From IMG/VR virus record IMGVR_UViG_3300030104_002421, positions 82,189-146,188 of that record: DNA of 64,000 nucleotides; one strand, given 5' to 3'. This document shows, piece by piece, positions 8,741-17,045 of the stretch (its first letter is position 1; each line of letters opens with the position of its first letter). A model generated the notes under the pieces. That model worked only from the letters and a program-made list of their open reading frames with translations. It did no database searches and was not told where the DNA came from. The stretch is from a virus. The translations under genes were made by a program, and so were the position numbers.

Positions 8741-8983
8741 ATGGAAAATGTATTAGTATGGGCTTTGCTAATGTTTTATAGTGAAGGCAGCAATATAAAT
8801 GATTTTAACACAGCTGATGAATTTACATTAACAGACGGATTAACTAAATGTTTATCAATGAAAAGAGAAGCAACAAGAAATTCAGATAATGTACAATGGA
8901 GATGTATGCAAGCGAAAGTAGATTTAGAAGTTGACGCTACTGGAACTTTACATATATTGAGGTTAAAAGAAGAAGTAAAATAA
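8741..8983 (+). CDS. Small protein with hydrophobic N-terminus
   Basis: 80 residues. A short hydrophobic start (VLVWALLMFYSEGS) is followed by a polar domain with two Cys (LTKCLSMKRE and VQWRCMQAK) that could form a disulfide if exported. GGGGAG precedes the ATG. Membrane- or periplasm-directed, function unknown; it lies immediately before the spanin-like pair. Confidence 0.45.
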   Translation: MENVLVWALLMFYSEGSNINDFNTADEFTLTDGLTKCLSMKREATRNSDNVQWRCMQAKVDLEVDATGTLHILRLKEEVK

Positions 8984-8986
8984 ATA

Positions 8987-9439
8987 ATGTTTAGTAGTTT
9001 AAAAATAGGTTTGGTTTTGTTAATGATGGCAGGTGCCGGTGGAGGTTTTCTATATGTCAAAAAATTACAAAAAGATAACGAAATACTTAAAGTTAATCAA
9101 GCAAAACTTGAAACGGCAGTTGAGGAAAGTTCAGCTGTCATTGAACAACAAACGAAAGACTTGGGGCAAATACGAGAAACATTAAAAGAAGTTGAAGCTC
9201 AAAAGGCAAAACTACAAAAAGATAAAGACGCTTTAAGTAACAGACTAGGTAAGCATGATATTGGTAATCTTGCAGAAAACAAACCTGGTCTAGTAGAAAA
9301 AATAATTAACAAAGCAAGTGATAGTGCTACCAGATGTTTAGAAATTGCAAGTGGTAGTCCTTTGACGGAAGAGGAGATAAATGGAACGCCTAATAGGGAA
9401 TGTCCTGGTTTTTGGCCTGACGATACTGTTTCTGAATAG
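8987..9439 (+). CDS. Rz-like inner-membrane spanin candidate
   Basis: 150 residues with an N-terminal transmembrane anchor (about 5-24) followed by a long coiled coil (about 27-90) and a Cys-containing C-terminal region. This is the type II topology of i-spanins (lambda Rz), which bridge to an outer-membrane lipoprotein to fuse the envelopes at lysis. The strongest support is context: a lipoprotein gene starts inside the 3' end of this gene in another frame (59-nt overlap), as in Rz/Rz1 pairs. No sequence identity to known spanins is claimed. Confidence 0.6.
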   Translation: MFSSLKIGLVLLMMAGAGGGFLYVKKLQKDNEILKVNQAKLETAVEESSAVIEQQTKDLGQIRETLKEVEAQKAKLQKDKDALSNRLGKHDIGNLAENKPGLVEKIINKASDSATRCLEIASGSPLTEEEINGTPNRECPGFWPDDTVSE

Positions 9440-9746
9440 TTGCGCTGGGTTAGCGGTAAAGGAGATATCTAATTATAAGATTGAAAAAAAGCGGGAACCG
9501 TTAGCGTTAGATGCTCCTACCCCTTTAGACTTACAGGATGTAGATTGGATTATAATAACTAAAGATAATGCTAACGAAGTTTTTGAAAAGATTAAAAATG
9601 ATAAGAATGGTGATTATGCTTTGTTTGCAGTTACAGATAAAGGTTATGAAAAACTTGCTCTGAACATGGCAGATATCAGAAACAAGTTGGCGGAACAAAG
9701 ACAAATAATTCTGTCATATAAGGAATACTACGAGGGTGGCGAATAA
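9381..9746 (+). CDS. Lipoprotein, o-spanin-like partner candidate
   Basis: 121 residues. The signal VLVFGLTILFLNSCAG carries a lipobox (LNSC) with the modified Cys near residue 21, so the protein should be lipidated. The mature part (about 100 residues) is longer than classical Rz1, so the o-spanin call rests on overlap with the upstream coiled-coil membrane protein. GGAAGAGGAG precedes the ATG. It could instead be another phage lipoprotein, such as a superinfection-exclusion factor. Confidence 0.5.
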   Translation: MERLIGNVLVFGLTILFLNSCAGLAVKEISNYKIEKKREPLALDAPTPLDLQDVDWIIITKDNANEVFEKIKNDKNGDYALFAVTDKGYEKLALNMADIRNKLAEQRQIILSYKEYYEGGE

Positions 9747-10200
9747 CATAGATGATTTGGTTAAAGATATTGCAACGCTAAAGGCTGATGTCAAACAATC
9801 AAGTCAAATACATTCAAGGTTAGATGACGCTATAGTTAGATTAACTGATATTTCTTCAAGTATCAAATCTATGTTAGCAGTACATGATGAGAAGATAAGA
9901 CGAGTTGATTCCTCACAGGAAGATATTCTATCTCTACTAGAAGATAGAAGACGAGAATGGGAAGTTGACTTAAAAGAATTACATAGTAGAATATCGACAC
10001 AAGGACGAGAATTACGAGAGGCAATCCAAGATACTACTTTACGAGGTGAAAGACAACACCGTGAACACGCTGAAGCTATTGAGAAAGTTGAAGACGCTTT
10101 ATCTAATAGAGTTGGCGTGTTAGAAAAATGGCGATGGTTAATTATTGGTGGTGCAATACTACTAGGTTTTATTATACAAAACATGGATATGTTTGGATGA
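9736..10200 (+). CDS. Coiled-coil protein with C-terminal membrane anchor
   Basis: 154 residues beginning at GTG (AGGGTGGCG, overlapping the previous stop). A long heptad-rich coiled coil (about 5-125) ends in a single hydrophobic helix (WRWLIIGGAILLGFIIQNM) near the C-terminus, so it is tail-anchored. It fits the membrane/lysis neighbourhood. It resembles tail-anchored coiled-coil proteins common in phages near holins; no activity is assigned. Confidence 0.55.
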   Translation: MANNIDDLVKDIATLKADVKQSSQIHSRLDDAIVRLTDISSSIKSMLAVHDEKIRRVDSSQEDILSLLEDRRREWEVDLKELHSRISTQGRELREAIQDTTLRGERQHREHAEAIEKVEDALSNRVGVLEKWRWLIIGGAILLGFIIQNMDMFG

Positions 10201-10295
10201 GATTATTTGATTGGTTTATAATTATGATATTAGGTGGTTATCTAGGTTACATTTTTTTACTTGCATTAATCAACACATTTTGCGACTGTATTTAG
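10197..10295 (+). CDS. 32-residue membrane micropeptide
   Basis: The ATG overlaps the previous stop (ATGA) and reads MRLFDWFIIMILGGYLGYIF before ending in a Cys-containing tail. Nearly the whole peptide is one hydrophobic helix. Coupled translation supports it being real. A small holin- or antiholin-like role is possible but unsupported. Confidence 0.45.
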   Translation: MRLFDWFIIMILGGYLGYIFLLALINTFCDCI

Positions 10296-10433
10296 AGTAG
10301 CACATTACTGGCACATTATTGGCACAGTCCTGCCATGTTCAAAATGCATAGAGACTATTCAAATATAATGCATTACAAACATGTTAAAATATGTTATAAT
10401 ATGATAAATATTTTTGAACATGAAAGGAAAAAA
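10296..10433 (+). promoter_or_regulatory. Repeat-rich promoter region with an 11-bp inverted repeat
   Basis: CATGTTCAAAA (10334-10344) and its exact reverse complement (10412-10422) flank a region containing two AATGCAT copies, a candidate -10 TATAAT at about 10395-10400, and the self-complementary ACATGTT/AATATGTT segments. Just upstream, TGGCACA is repeated and TGGCA/TGCCA forms a small inverted repeat (10319-10335). The layout suggests an operator or a structured leader ahead of the GTG start at 10434. Confidence 0.45.
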
Positions 10434-10607
10434 GTGGCAACATTTATACAAAACATCTTGGAAGCATTTAGGGTTCCATCTATCGCTTATGGCAATAATT
10501 ATGATAATGTGGATCCAAATTTGGTCCGTTATTTTAGGACTGAATATGGAAGGGACTGGCAGAGCGAACTTAATCATCACCTCTATAAAATCAACAAAAA
10601 TAAGTAA
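10434..10607 (+). CDS. Small protein of unknown function
   Basis: 57 residues if started at GTG 10434, which has AAAGGA six nt upstream and follows the promoter region; an upstream ATG at 10335 would lie before the probable transcription start and lacks a ribosome site. The sequence (ILEAFRVPSIAYGNNYDNVD then LVRYFRTEYGRDWQSELNHH) looks like a compact helical, soluble domain. Function unknown. Confidence 0.5.
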   Translation: MATFIQNILEAFRVPSIAYGNNYDNVDPNLVRYFRTEYGRDWQSELNHHLYKINKNK

Positions 10608-10616
10608 AGACTAGGC

Positions 10617-10645
10617 TTGACTTTTTAGCGGTTTTGTGATATAAT
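10617..10645 (+). promoter_or_regulatory. Sigma70-like promoter
   Basis: TTGACT, 17-bp spacer, TATAAT, preceded by AGGC. Predicted +1 is near 10652, about 4 nt before the ATG at 10656, so the transcript would be nearly leaderless. Confidence 0.75.
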
Positions 10646-10655
10646 ACATAGTATT

Positions 10656-11177
10656 ATGAAACTGACAAAGTTATTTCCACGAATTATAGGCGAGACTACC
10701 AACAAAGACTTTGATTTACTAGAGGATATCTACAAAATACGAGATAATCCCTCTGGTACTCCAAAGAGTTGGGTATCAAATAAAACTTACAGTACATTTG
10801 GAAGAGACTTATGGGACTACCCAGCATTTCATCCTTATATGAAGTGGCAAGATAGTCAAGTCTTACAATATACATATGATTTAGATTACGAGTTTGAAAA
10901 GTTTAAATGTCAAACTTGGTTTAACATATATAAAAAGAATGACTTTCAGGAATTGCACAATCACGGCAACGAAGATATAAGTACAATCTTTATGGTCAAA
11001 GGACCTACAGAAAGTGCATATACATATTTTAAAGACTTTGCTTTACAAGACCAATATCGCTTTGACTTTGAAGAAGGTAAACTGTTGATATTTCCATCAC
11101 ATATGTTGCATGGAGTATCTCAACACCAATTAGATGATGAAAGGATTACTATTGCTAGTAATTATAAATTAACTTGA
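10656..11177 (+). CDS. 2-oxoglutarate/Fe(II) oxygenase-like protein
   Basis: 173 residues with the pattern of the phage 2OG-Fe(II) family often annotated TIGR02466-like: QELHNHGNEDIS near 95-106, where the HNHGNE segment probably supplies metal ligands, and LLIFPSHMLHGVSQH near 145-159 supplying the distal His, followed by the Arg of DDERITIASN for 2-oxoglutarate. Members use iron, oxygen and 2-oxoglutarate to hydroxylate unknown substrates. It is one of about nine such proteins here. It overlaps the primase start by 4 nt. Confidence 0.7.
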   Translation: MKLTKLFPRIIGETTNKDFDLLEDIYKIRDNPSGTPKSWVSNKTYSTFGRDLWDYPAFHPYMKWQDSQVLQYTYDLDYEFEKFKCQTWFNIYKKNDFQELHNHGNEDISTIFMVKGPTESAYTYFKDFALQDQYRFDFEEGKLLIFPSHMLHGVSQHQLDDERITIASNYKLT

Positions 11178-12157
11178 TAGACTTACAATATTTACACCAG
11201 ATTTCCCACAAACTAGATAGATTTAAAAAGAAAAATCAAAACTTATATAACTTTAGATGTCCCTATTGTGGCGATAGTCAAAAGAAACAATCTAAAGCAA
11301 GAGGTTTTGTTTATCGTAGTAAACAAGATTATTTCTACAAATGCCATAATTGTGGTAAAGGTACTACATTAGGTAAACTTATAGAACATATTGACCCAGA
11401 TTTATATAAGAAGTGGGTAGTAGAGAAGTTTAAAAAAGGTTCTAAACAACACAAAGAACCTGATTTTGATTTTAAACCAGTAAAGTTTCCTGATAGTAAC
11501 TTAAATAAACTTACTAACTTTTCAAAGTTATCATCTGACCATCCGGCACTAGACTTTATCACTAAAAGAAAACTACAAGATTATATTGATAAATTTTATT
11601 TTGCACCTAAATTTATGACATGGGTAAACAGTATGATACCTAACAAGTTTCCAGAAGTAAAGAATGACCATCCTAGAGTAGTAATACCATTCTTTGATAC
11701 AAGTGGTAAGATGTTTGCTTTTCAAGGTCGAGCATTTGGTAAAGAAGAACCAAAATATATAACAATTAAACTAGATGAGAACAAAAGAAGAATATACGGA
11801 CTTGATACTATAAACATAAACAAAGATATTAAAGTTGTAGAAGGTCCTATTGATAGTCTATTTTTGTATAATGCCGTAGCATGTGCTGGTGCAGATATGG
11901 TTTTACCTAGAACAAAAAATAATGCTGTGTATATCTTTGACAATGAACCAAGAAATACCGTAATTATTCAAAAATTAGAAAATTTAATTACTCAAGGTTA
12001 CCGTGTATGTATTTGGCCTAAAAGCATAAAAGAAAAGGATATCAATGATTTAATACTTGCAGGTTACTCAAAAGTAGAGATAGAGGATATTATAAGTAGT
12101 AACACATTTTCAAAATTATCAGCAATACAACAATTAAACAATTATAAGGAGGTATAA
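11174..12157 (+). CDS. 61: DNA primase (T4 gp61-like)
   Basis: 327 residues beginning at TTG in overlap with the upstream stop. An N-terminal zinc ribbon (CPYCGDS at about 29-35 and CHNCGKG at about 54-60) is followed by a Toprim-like core with VVEGPIDSLFLYNA (about 218-231) and YIFDNEPRN (about 255-263), the Glu and Asp metal sites of DnaG/gp61 primases. The protein should make RNA primers for lagging-strand synthesis together with a gp41-type helicase; the helicase loader gp59 is encoded at 36.6 kb. Length matches T4 gp61 (about 340). Confidence 0.85.
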   Translation: MIDLQYLHQISHKLDRFKKKNQNLYNFRCPYCGDSQKKQSKARGFVYRSKQDYFYKCHNCGKGTTLGKLIEHIDPDLYKKWVVEKFKKGSKQHKEPDFDFKPVKFPDSNLNKLTNFSKLSSDHPALDFITKRKLQDYIDKFYFAPKFMTWVNSMIPNKFPEVKNDHPRVVIPFFDTSGKMFAFQGRAFGKEEPKYITIKLDENKRRIYGLDTININKDIKVVEGPIDSLFLYNAVACAGADMVLPRTKNNAVYIFDNEPRNTVIIQKLENLITQGYRVCIWPKSIKEKDINDLILAGYSKVEIEDIISSNTFSKLSAIQQLNNYKEV

Positions 12158-12158
12158 A

Positions 12159-14480
12159 TTGTCCCCAGACGCTATACAAGTTAAGAAACGAAACGGTAGG
12201 GGGTTAGAACCTCTGGATATACAAAAGATACATTCCATGGTAGGATTTGCATGTGAAGGTTTGTCTAATGTATCTGAAAGTCAAGTAGAAATGTCAAGTG
12301 GATTACAATTCTATGATGGCATGACTACAGATGAGATACAACAGATATTAATAAAATCAGCGAATGACTTAATCACTTTAGAAAATCCTAACTATCAATA
12401 TGTAGCGGCAAGATTGTTACTCTTTAGTCTTCGAAAATCTCTCCATCACAAATTATGGGACCACCCAACAGTAAAAGAACATGTACAGAAATGTATTGAG
12501 TTAGGTGTCTATGACAAAGAAATTGTAAACTGGTATGATGAGGATGAATTAGACCAAATGAACGGTTTTATAAAGCATGATAGAGATTATTTATTTTCTT
12601 ATGCAGGTATTCGTCAAGTTATAGATAAGTACCTAGTACAAGACCGTTCAAATGGGTCTATATTTGAAACACCGCAATTCATGTATATGATGATAGCGGC
12701 AACATTATTCAGAAATTATGATAAAGAAAGGAGAATGAGTTATGTTAAAAAATATTATAATGCGATTTCAAATCATCTTATCAATATTCCCACACCTGTT
12801 ATGGCTGGTGTTCGTACTCCTCTTCGCCAGTTTGCTAGTTGTGTTTTGGTCGATAGTGATGACACTTTGCCTAGCATTTTCTCTAGCGACATGGCTATTG
12901 GGCGTTATGTTTCCCAAAGGGCAGGAATTGGTATCAACGCTGGGAGAATCCGTGGAATCAACAGTAAGATTAGGGGTGGAGAAGTCCAGCATACTGGCGT
13001 TGTCCCTTTTCTCAAAAAATTTGAAGCAACCGTTAAATGCTGTACACAAAACGGTGTACGAGGCGGGTCAGCGACTGTACACTTTCCTATCTGGCACCAA
13101 GAGATAGAAGATATTATTGTTTTAAAGAACAATAAAGGTACGGAAGATAATAGAGTTAGAAAACTAGACTACTCTATACAAATATCAAAAATATTTTACG
13201 AAAGATTTATACAAGGTGAAGATATAACTTTATTCTCACCACATGAAGCACCAGGTCTATATGACGCTTTTGGTACGGAAGAGTTTGATGAAATGTATAT
13301 GATGTATGAAAGAAAAACTAGTGTAAAGAAAAAGAAGGTATCTGCTCAAAAATTATTTGGTGATATCTTAAAAGAAAGAGCAGAAACAGGTCGTATTTAC
13401 ATAATGAATATTGACCATTGTAATACTCATTCTAGTTTTAAAGACATGGTAAGAATGTCAAATTTATGTCAGGAAATAACACTACCTACAGACCCATTAC
13501 AACACATTGATGGCGAAGGAGAGATTGCATTATGTATTCTATCTGCTATAAATATGGGTTCAATTTCAGATAAGGAAGAGTTAGAAGGACTATGTGATTT
13601 ATCTGTACGAGGACTAGAGGAGTTGATTGACCTCCAACAATATCCAGTTAAGGCAGCAGAGATATCAACAAAAGCAAGGCGTAGTTTAGGCGTTGGTTAT
13701 ATTGGTCTGGCACACTTCTTAGCAAAGAACAAAGTTAAGTATGAAAGTAAAGAGGCATGGAGATTAATTGATGAATATACTGAAGCATTCCAATATTATT
13801 TACTTAAATCAAGTAACGAAATAGCAAAAGAGAAAGGTGCTTGTGAATACTTTGATAAGACTAAATATTCAGATGGTATACTACCTATTGACACTTATAA
13901 GAAAGATGTTGATACACTAGTTAAAAGAAAGTTGAGTTATGATTGGACTGCTCTTGGAAAGAGTATCAAAGAAACCGGACTACGACATTCCACATTGTCA
14001 GCACAAATGCCTAGTGAAAGTTCGTCTGTGGTGTCAAATGAAACGAATGGTATTGAACCGCCCAGAGACTACTTGTCTATTAAGAAAAGTAAAAAAGGAC
14101 CACTTAAACAAATAGTACCTGGTTACCCTAATCTAAAAAATTATTACACTTTACTATGGGATATGCCTGGTAACGAAGGTTATATTAATATAGTTGCAGT
14201 TATGCAAAAGTATTTTGACCAAGCGATATCTGGTAACTGGTCATATAATCCTGAACAGTATGAGGGTAATGAAGTCCCTATTTCAGTTATGGCAAAAGAT
14301 TTGTTGACTACATATAAACTAGGTTGGAAAACATCTTATTATCAAAATACATATGATAGTAAAAGTGATAATGATGAACCTGCTCATAGTATAGGAGGTC
14401 CTGAACAAGAATTAAAAACTAGACAAGAATTTAATTCAAAGGAAGAATATGAGGAATATTGTGAGAGCTGTGCTATATGA
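12159..14480 (+). CDS. nrdA: Ribonucleotide reductase large subunit, class Ia
   Basis: 773 residues with TTG start two bases after the primase and AAGGAGG upstream. An ATP-cone-like N-terminus (VKKRNGRGLEPLDIQKIH) leads to the 10-stranded barrel. Redox/catalytic cysteines are visible in FASCVLVDSDD, SNLCQEITLP and IALCILSAINMGS, and the C-terminal CESC tail is the thioredoxin/glutaredoxin-facing pair. It reduces ribonucleoside diphosphates with NrdB (15492). A segment at about 12790-13110 has different codon use from the flanks. Glutaredoxin at 27935 may be the reductant. Confidence 0.95.
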   Translation: MSPDAIQVKKRNGRGLEPLDIQKIHSMVGFACEGLSNVSESQVEMSSGLQFYDGMTTDEIQQILIKSANDLITLENPNYQYVAARLLLFSLRKSLHHKLWDHPTVKEHVQKCIELGVYDKEIVNWYDEDELDQMNGFIKHDRDYLFSYAGIRQVIDKYLVQDRSNGSIFETPQFMYMMIAATLFRNYDKERRMSYVKKYYNAISNHLINIPTPVMAGVRTPLRQFASCVLVDSDDTLPSIFSSDMAIGRYVSQRAGIGINAGRIRGINSKIRGGEVQHTGVVPFLKKFEATVKCCTQNGVRGGSATVHFPIWHQEIEDIIVLKNNKGTEDNRVRKLDYSIQISKIFYERFIQGEDITLFSPHEAPGLYDAFGTEEFDEMYMMYERKTSVKKKKVSAQKLFGDILKERAETGRIYIMNIDHCNTHSSFKDMVRMSNLCQEITLPTDPLQHIDGEGEIALCILSAINMGSISDKEELEGLCDLSVRGLEELIDLQQYPVKAAEISTKARRSLGVGYIGLAHFLAKNKVKYESKEAWRLIDEYTEAFQYYLLKSSNEIAKEKGACEYFDKTKYSDGILPIDTYKKDVDTLVKRKLSYDWTALGKSIKETGLRHSTLSAQMPSESSSVVSNETNGIEPPRDYLSIKKSKKGPLKQIVPGYPNLKNYYTLLWDMPGNEGYINIVAVMQKYFDQAISGNWSYNPEQYEGNEVPISVMAKDLLTTYKLGWKTSYYQNTYDSKSDNDEPAHSIGGPEQELKTRQEFNSKEEYEEYCESCAI

Positions 14481-14971
14481 TAAAAGTTTTTGATAACAAA
14501 GTACCTTATCATGTACAATCTGATGTATATAATTTTATTATCAATTCAACATTTGAGTTAAAAGGTTGGCAAGATAGAAACGATATTGAAAAGTTTGATT
14601 TACATAGTAAGTGGAGTATTGACGATATAAGAAACTCTAAACTTTATCCTTACATAGATAACATACAATCATTTGATAACTTTGATTATTGTATGGTCAA
14701 TCTAACAAAACCTGGTGACCATTACTATACACATACACATGGCGAAGGTTCAAATATTGTATTATACTATGCTAATTTAGAATGGCAAGATGGTTGGGCA
14801 GGCGAAACATTATTTTATGATGACCAAAGAAACTGTAAAATGGCATATGATTATGTACCAGGAAGATTATTAATGTTTGATGGTACAGAACCACATAGTA
14901 TTCGTCCACAATCATTTAGTGGACCTCAATATAGATTTACAGTATCAGTATTTTTTAAGGACAAAGCATGA
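14477..14971 (+). CDS. 2-oxoglutarate/Fe(II) oxygenase (prolyl-hydroxylase-like)
   Basis: 164 residues with a clear cupin-type oxygenase core: HYYTHTHGEGSNIVLYYANL at about 77-96, where a His pair provides iron ligands, GETLFYDD, then GRLLMFDGTEPHSIRPQ (about 137-153) supplying the distal His and an Arg-containing RFTVSVFF strand. Inserted between nrdA and nrdB in 4-nt overlaps. Substrate unknown. Confidence 0.75.
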   Translation: MIKVFDNKVPYHVQSDVYNFIINSTFELKGWQDRNDIEKFDLHSKWSIDDIRNSKLYPYIDNIQSFDNFDYCMVNLTKPGDHYYTHTHGEGSNIVLYYANLEWQDGWAGETLFYDDQRNCKMAYDYVPGRLLMFDGTEPHSIRPQSFSGPQYRFTVSVFFKDKA

Positions 14972-15495
14972 TTACAGTTATTGAAAATAAATTTGAAAAA
15001 AGAGAAATGGAACATCTTATTAATATCTATGAAAAGAATATTAATTTAAGACAAATAGACAAATACGGTACGGAAGTTATAAGTTGGTTTGATTTACCAG
15101 AAGAAATAGACGATAATACTTTATTTGTATCCAGAATATTAACACAATATGCTCAGATAATTAATAACTATACTTACTTTACAGGTAAAAATGATTTGAA
15201 AGTAAGGTATATACATTTAGAAAAACACTACAATGGTAATGTTAAAGAATGGGATAATGAAAAAGCATGGAACAGATTAAACATACACATTCCATTAAAC
15301 AAAGTATCTGGTGGTGCCTATAAATTTGTAGGTAGTACGGTTTATCCTAAACCAGGTTATGTTATAATGTTTGATGGACTAGAAAATTGGTGGTCAATTG
15401 ATAGCGTGAACGAAGGAGAAAAACTATATAAACTAGTAATACAATATGAAAATGTTGACCCTAGTTTAGACTATGACGGTAAGGAGAATGAATGA
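14968..15495 (+). CDS. Divergent oxygenase-fold protein, possibly metal-site-deficient
   Basis: 175 residues, adjacent to a bona fide 2OG oxygenase and sharing its layout (LNIHIPLNKVSGGAYKFVG as a core strand pair, then KPGYVIMFDGLENWWSIDSV). The canonical distal His is replaced in GLENWWS and no HxD is obvious, so if homologous it may have lost iron binding. It overlaps both neighbours by 4 nt. The assignment rests on shape and context and is weak. Confidence 0.45.
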   Translation: MITVIENKFEKREMEHLINIYEKNINLRQIDKYGTEVISWFDLPEEIDDNTLFVSRILTQYAQIINNYTYFTGKNDLKVRYIHLEKHYNGNVKEWDNEKAWNRLNIHIPLNKVSGGAYKFVGSTVYPKPGYVIMFDGLENWWSIDSVNEGEKLYKLVIQYENVDPSLDYDGKENE

Positions 15496-16598
15496 GTAAG
15501 AGTGTCTATAATAAAAATGCAAAAGTAGATTTCACTAAACAACCTATGTTTTTTGGTGAAGACAATGGAGTACAACGGTATGATACATTTAAGTATCCTG
15601 TTTTTGATAAACTAACAGACCATCAATTAGGTTTGTTTTGGCGACCACAAGAAGTATCTTTACAAAAAGATAGAAATGATTGGGCAGAATTACGACCAGA
15701 ACAAAAACATATATTTACAAGTAATTTAAGATATCAAACATTATTAGATAGTGTACAAGGGCGTGGTCCATGTTTAGCATTTTTACCTTTCTGTTCTTTA
15801 CCAGAAATAGAAGGATGTATATTGGTATGGGACTTTATGGAATCTATACATTCCAGGTCTTATACATACATAATAAAAAATGTTTACAGTAATCCTGGTG
15901 AAGTTTTTGATGAGATATTAAAAGATAAGTATATCACAGAAAGAGCAGAAGCAGTTACAAAAACTTATGATGAATTAATTAATGACGGTCAAAGATGGGT
16001 ACTTAATAGAGAAGGTGACCTAAAAGAAGTAAAAAGAAAACTTTGGCGTGCTTTAATTAATGTGAATATATTAGAAGGCATAAGATTTTATGTTTCATTT
16101 GCATGTACATTTTCTTTTGGTGAATTAAAACTCATGGAAGGAAGTGCAAAGATTATATCACTAATTGCAAGAGACGAAAGTCAACATCTTGCAGTAAGTC
16201 AACATATAATTAAAAACTATATGAAGAATGAAGGTGATAAGCAAATGTTACAAGTCATTAAAGAAGAAGAACAACATGTCATTCAAATGTATAAAGACGC
16301 TGTAGACCAAGAGAAAAGGTGGGCAGAATATCTATTTAAAGATGGTAGTATGATAGGTTTAAATACAAAATTATTATCTAACTATGTTGAATGGATTGCC
16401 AATAAACGAATGAGAGCAATAGGACTAAAACCATTATACGACCAACCTGCTAATCAAAATCCATTACCATGGACAGAGCATTGGTTAAATAGTAGAGGTC
16501 TTCAAAATGCTCCACAAGAAACGGAGATAGAAAGTTATGTTGTTGGTGGTATTAAACAAGATGTCGAAAAGGACAGTTTCAAAGGATTTGCATTATGA
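15492..16598 (+). CDS. nrdB: Ribonucleotide reductase small subunit, class Ia
   Basis: 368 residues, the usual NrdB length. The ferritin-like four-helix carboxylate ligands are visible in VWDFMESIHSRSYTYI (Glu, His) and RDESQHLAVSQHIIKNY (Glu, His), with the tyrosyl-radical Tyr plausibly in SIHSRSYTY. EGIRFYVSFACTFSFGE fits the conserved helix near the di-iron site. It makes the radical used by NrdA. GGAG lies six nt before the ATG. Confidence 0.95.
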   Translation: MSKSVYNKNAKVDFTKQPMFFGEDNGVQRYDTFKYPVFDKLTDHQLGLFWRPQEVSLQKDRNDWAELRPEQKHIFTSNLRYQTLLDSVQGRGPCLAFLPFCSLPEIEGCILVWDFMESIHSRSYTYIIKNVYSNPGEVFDEILKDKYITERAEAVTKTYDELINDGQRWVLNREGDLKEVKRKLWRALINVNILEGIRFYVSFACTFSFGELKLMEGSAKIISLIARDESQHLAVSQHIIKNYMKNEGDKQMLQVIKEEEQHVIQMYKDAVDQEKRWAEYLFKDGSMIGLNTKLLSNYVEWIANKRMRAIGLKPLYDQPANQNPLPWTEHWLNSRGLQNAPQETEIESYVVGGIKQDVEKDSFKGFAL

Positions 16599-16741
16599 TA
16601 ATTTGTGAGGAGTGTGAGGCAGAATTTAAGATAAAGGTACTAAATGAATTACCAGTAAAATTTTGTCCATGCTGTGGCGAAGCATTGCATAATGATGGTG
16701 AATGGGAAATAGATGATGAAGACACAATCAGCGAAAGCTAA
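16595..16741 (+). CDS. Zinc-ribbon micropeptide
   Basis: 48 residues, start overlapping the nrdB stop (ATGA). Two Cys pairs, CEEC near residues 4-7 and CPCC near 28-31, make a short zinc ribbon, followed by an acidic tail. It overlaps the next gene by 29 nt in another frame. It is too short to be an enzyme; a small zinc-binding regulator is plausible. Confidence 0.55.
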   Translation: MIICEECEAEFKIKVLNELPVKFCPCCGEALHNDGEWEIDDEDTISES

Positions 16742-17045
16742 AGGTAGACGATTACAACAATGGTTTAGAGACTTACTTATAGAAACTTTAGGTATTCATC
16801 CTGAAGATATTGAAAGTAGGTCTATGGGTGCAGGCGGCGAAGACTTAATAATGGCAAGAGCGGCAAGAGAAAAGATACCTGTAAGTATTGAATGTAAGAA
16901 CCAAGAGAAGATTAATATTTGGGAATCATATAAACAAGCAGAGCAAAATTCTGGTAAGTATGAACCTATAGTTGTATTCTCAAAAAATAATCACCCTAAA
17001 TTAGTTTGTGTAAGTGCAGAATATTTTGTGAAGTTACATAAATGA
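16713..17045 (+). CDS. PD-(D/E)XK nuclease-like protein
   Basis: 110 residues. GAGGEDLIMARAAREKIPVS then IECKNQEK gives the spaced acidic residue and the E-x-K catalytic pair of the PD-(D/E)XK fold (Asp near 47, Glu-Cys-Lys near 62-64). The small size suggests a Holliday-junction-resolvase or repair/packaging-type nuclease. Two starts (MMK) are possible. It overlaps the glycosyltransferase-like gene by 4 nt. Confidence 0.65.
   Translation: MMKTQSAKAKGRRLQQWFRDLLIETLGIHPEDIESRSMGAGGEDLIMARAAREKIPVSIECKNQEKINIWESYKQAEQNSGKYEPIVVFSKNNHPKLVCVSAEYFVKLHK

Noticed and set aside
8979-8989. AATAAATA at the junction before 8987 as a late promoter
   Set aside because: The octamer touches the ATG with no spacer, so +1 would lie inside the gene; likely chance in AT-rich sequence.
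12742-13107. 121-residue ORF inside nrdA on the plus strand
   Set aside because: Wholly inside the conserved RNR core in another frame; an artefact of local codon use.
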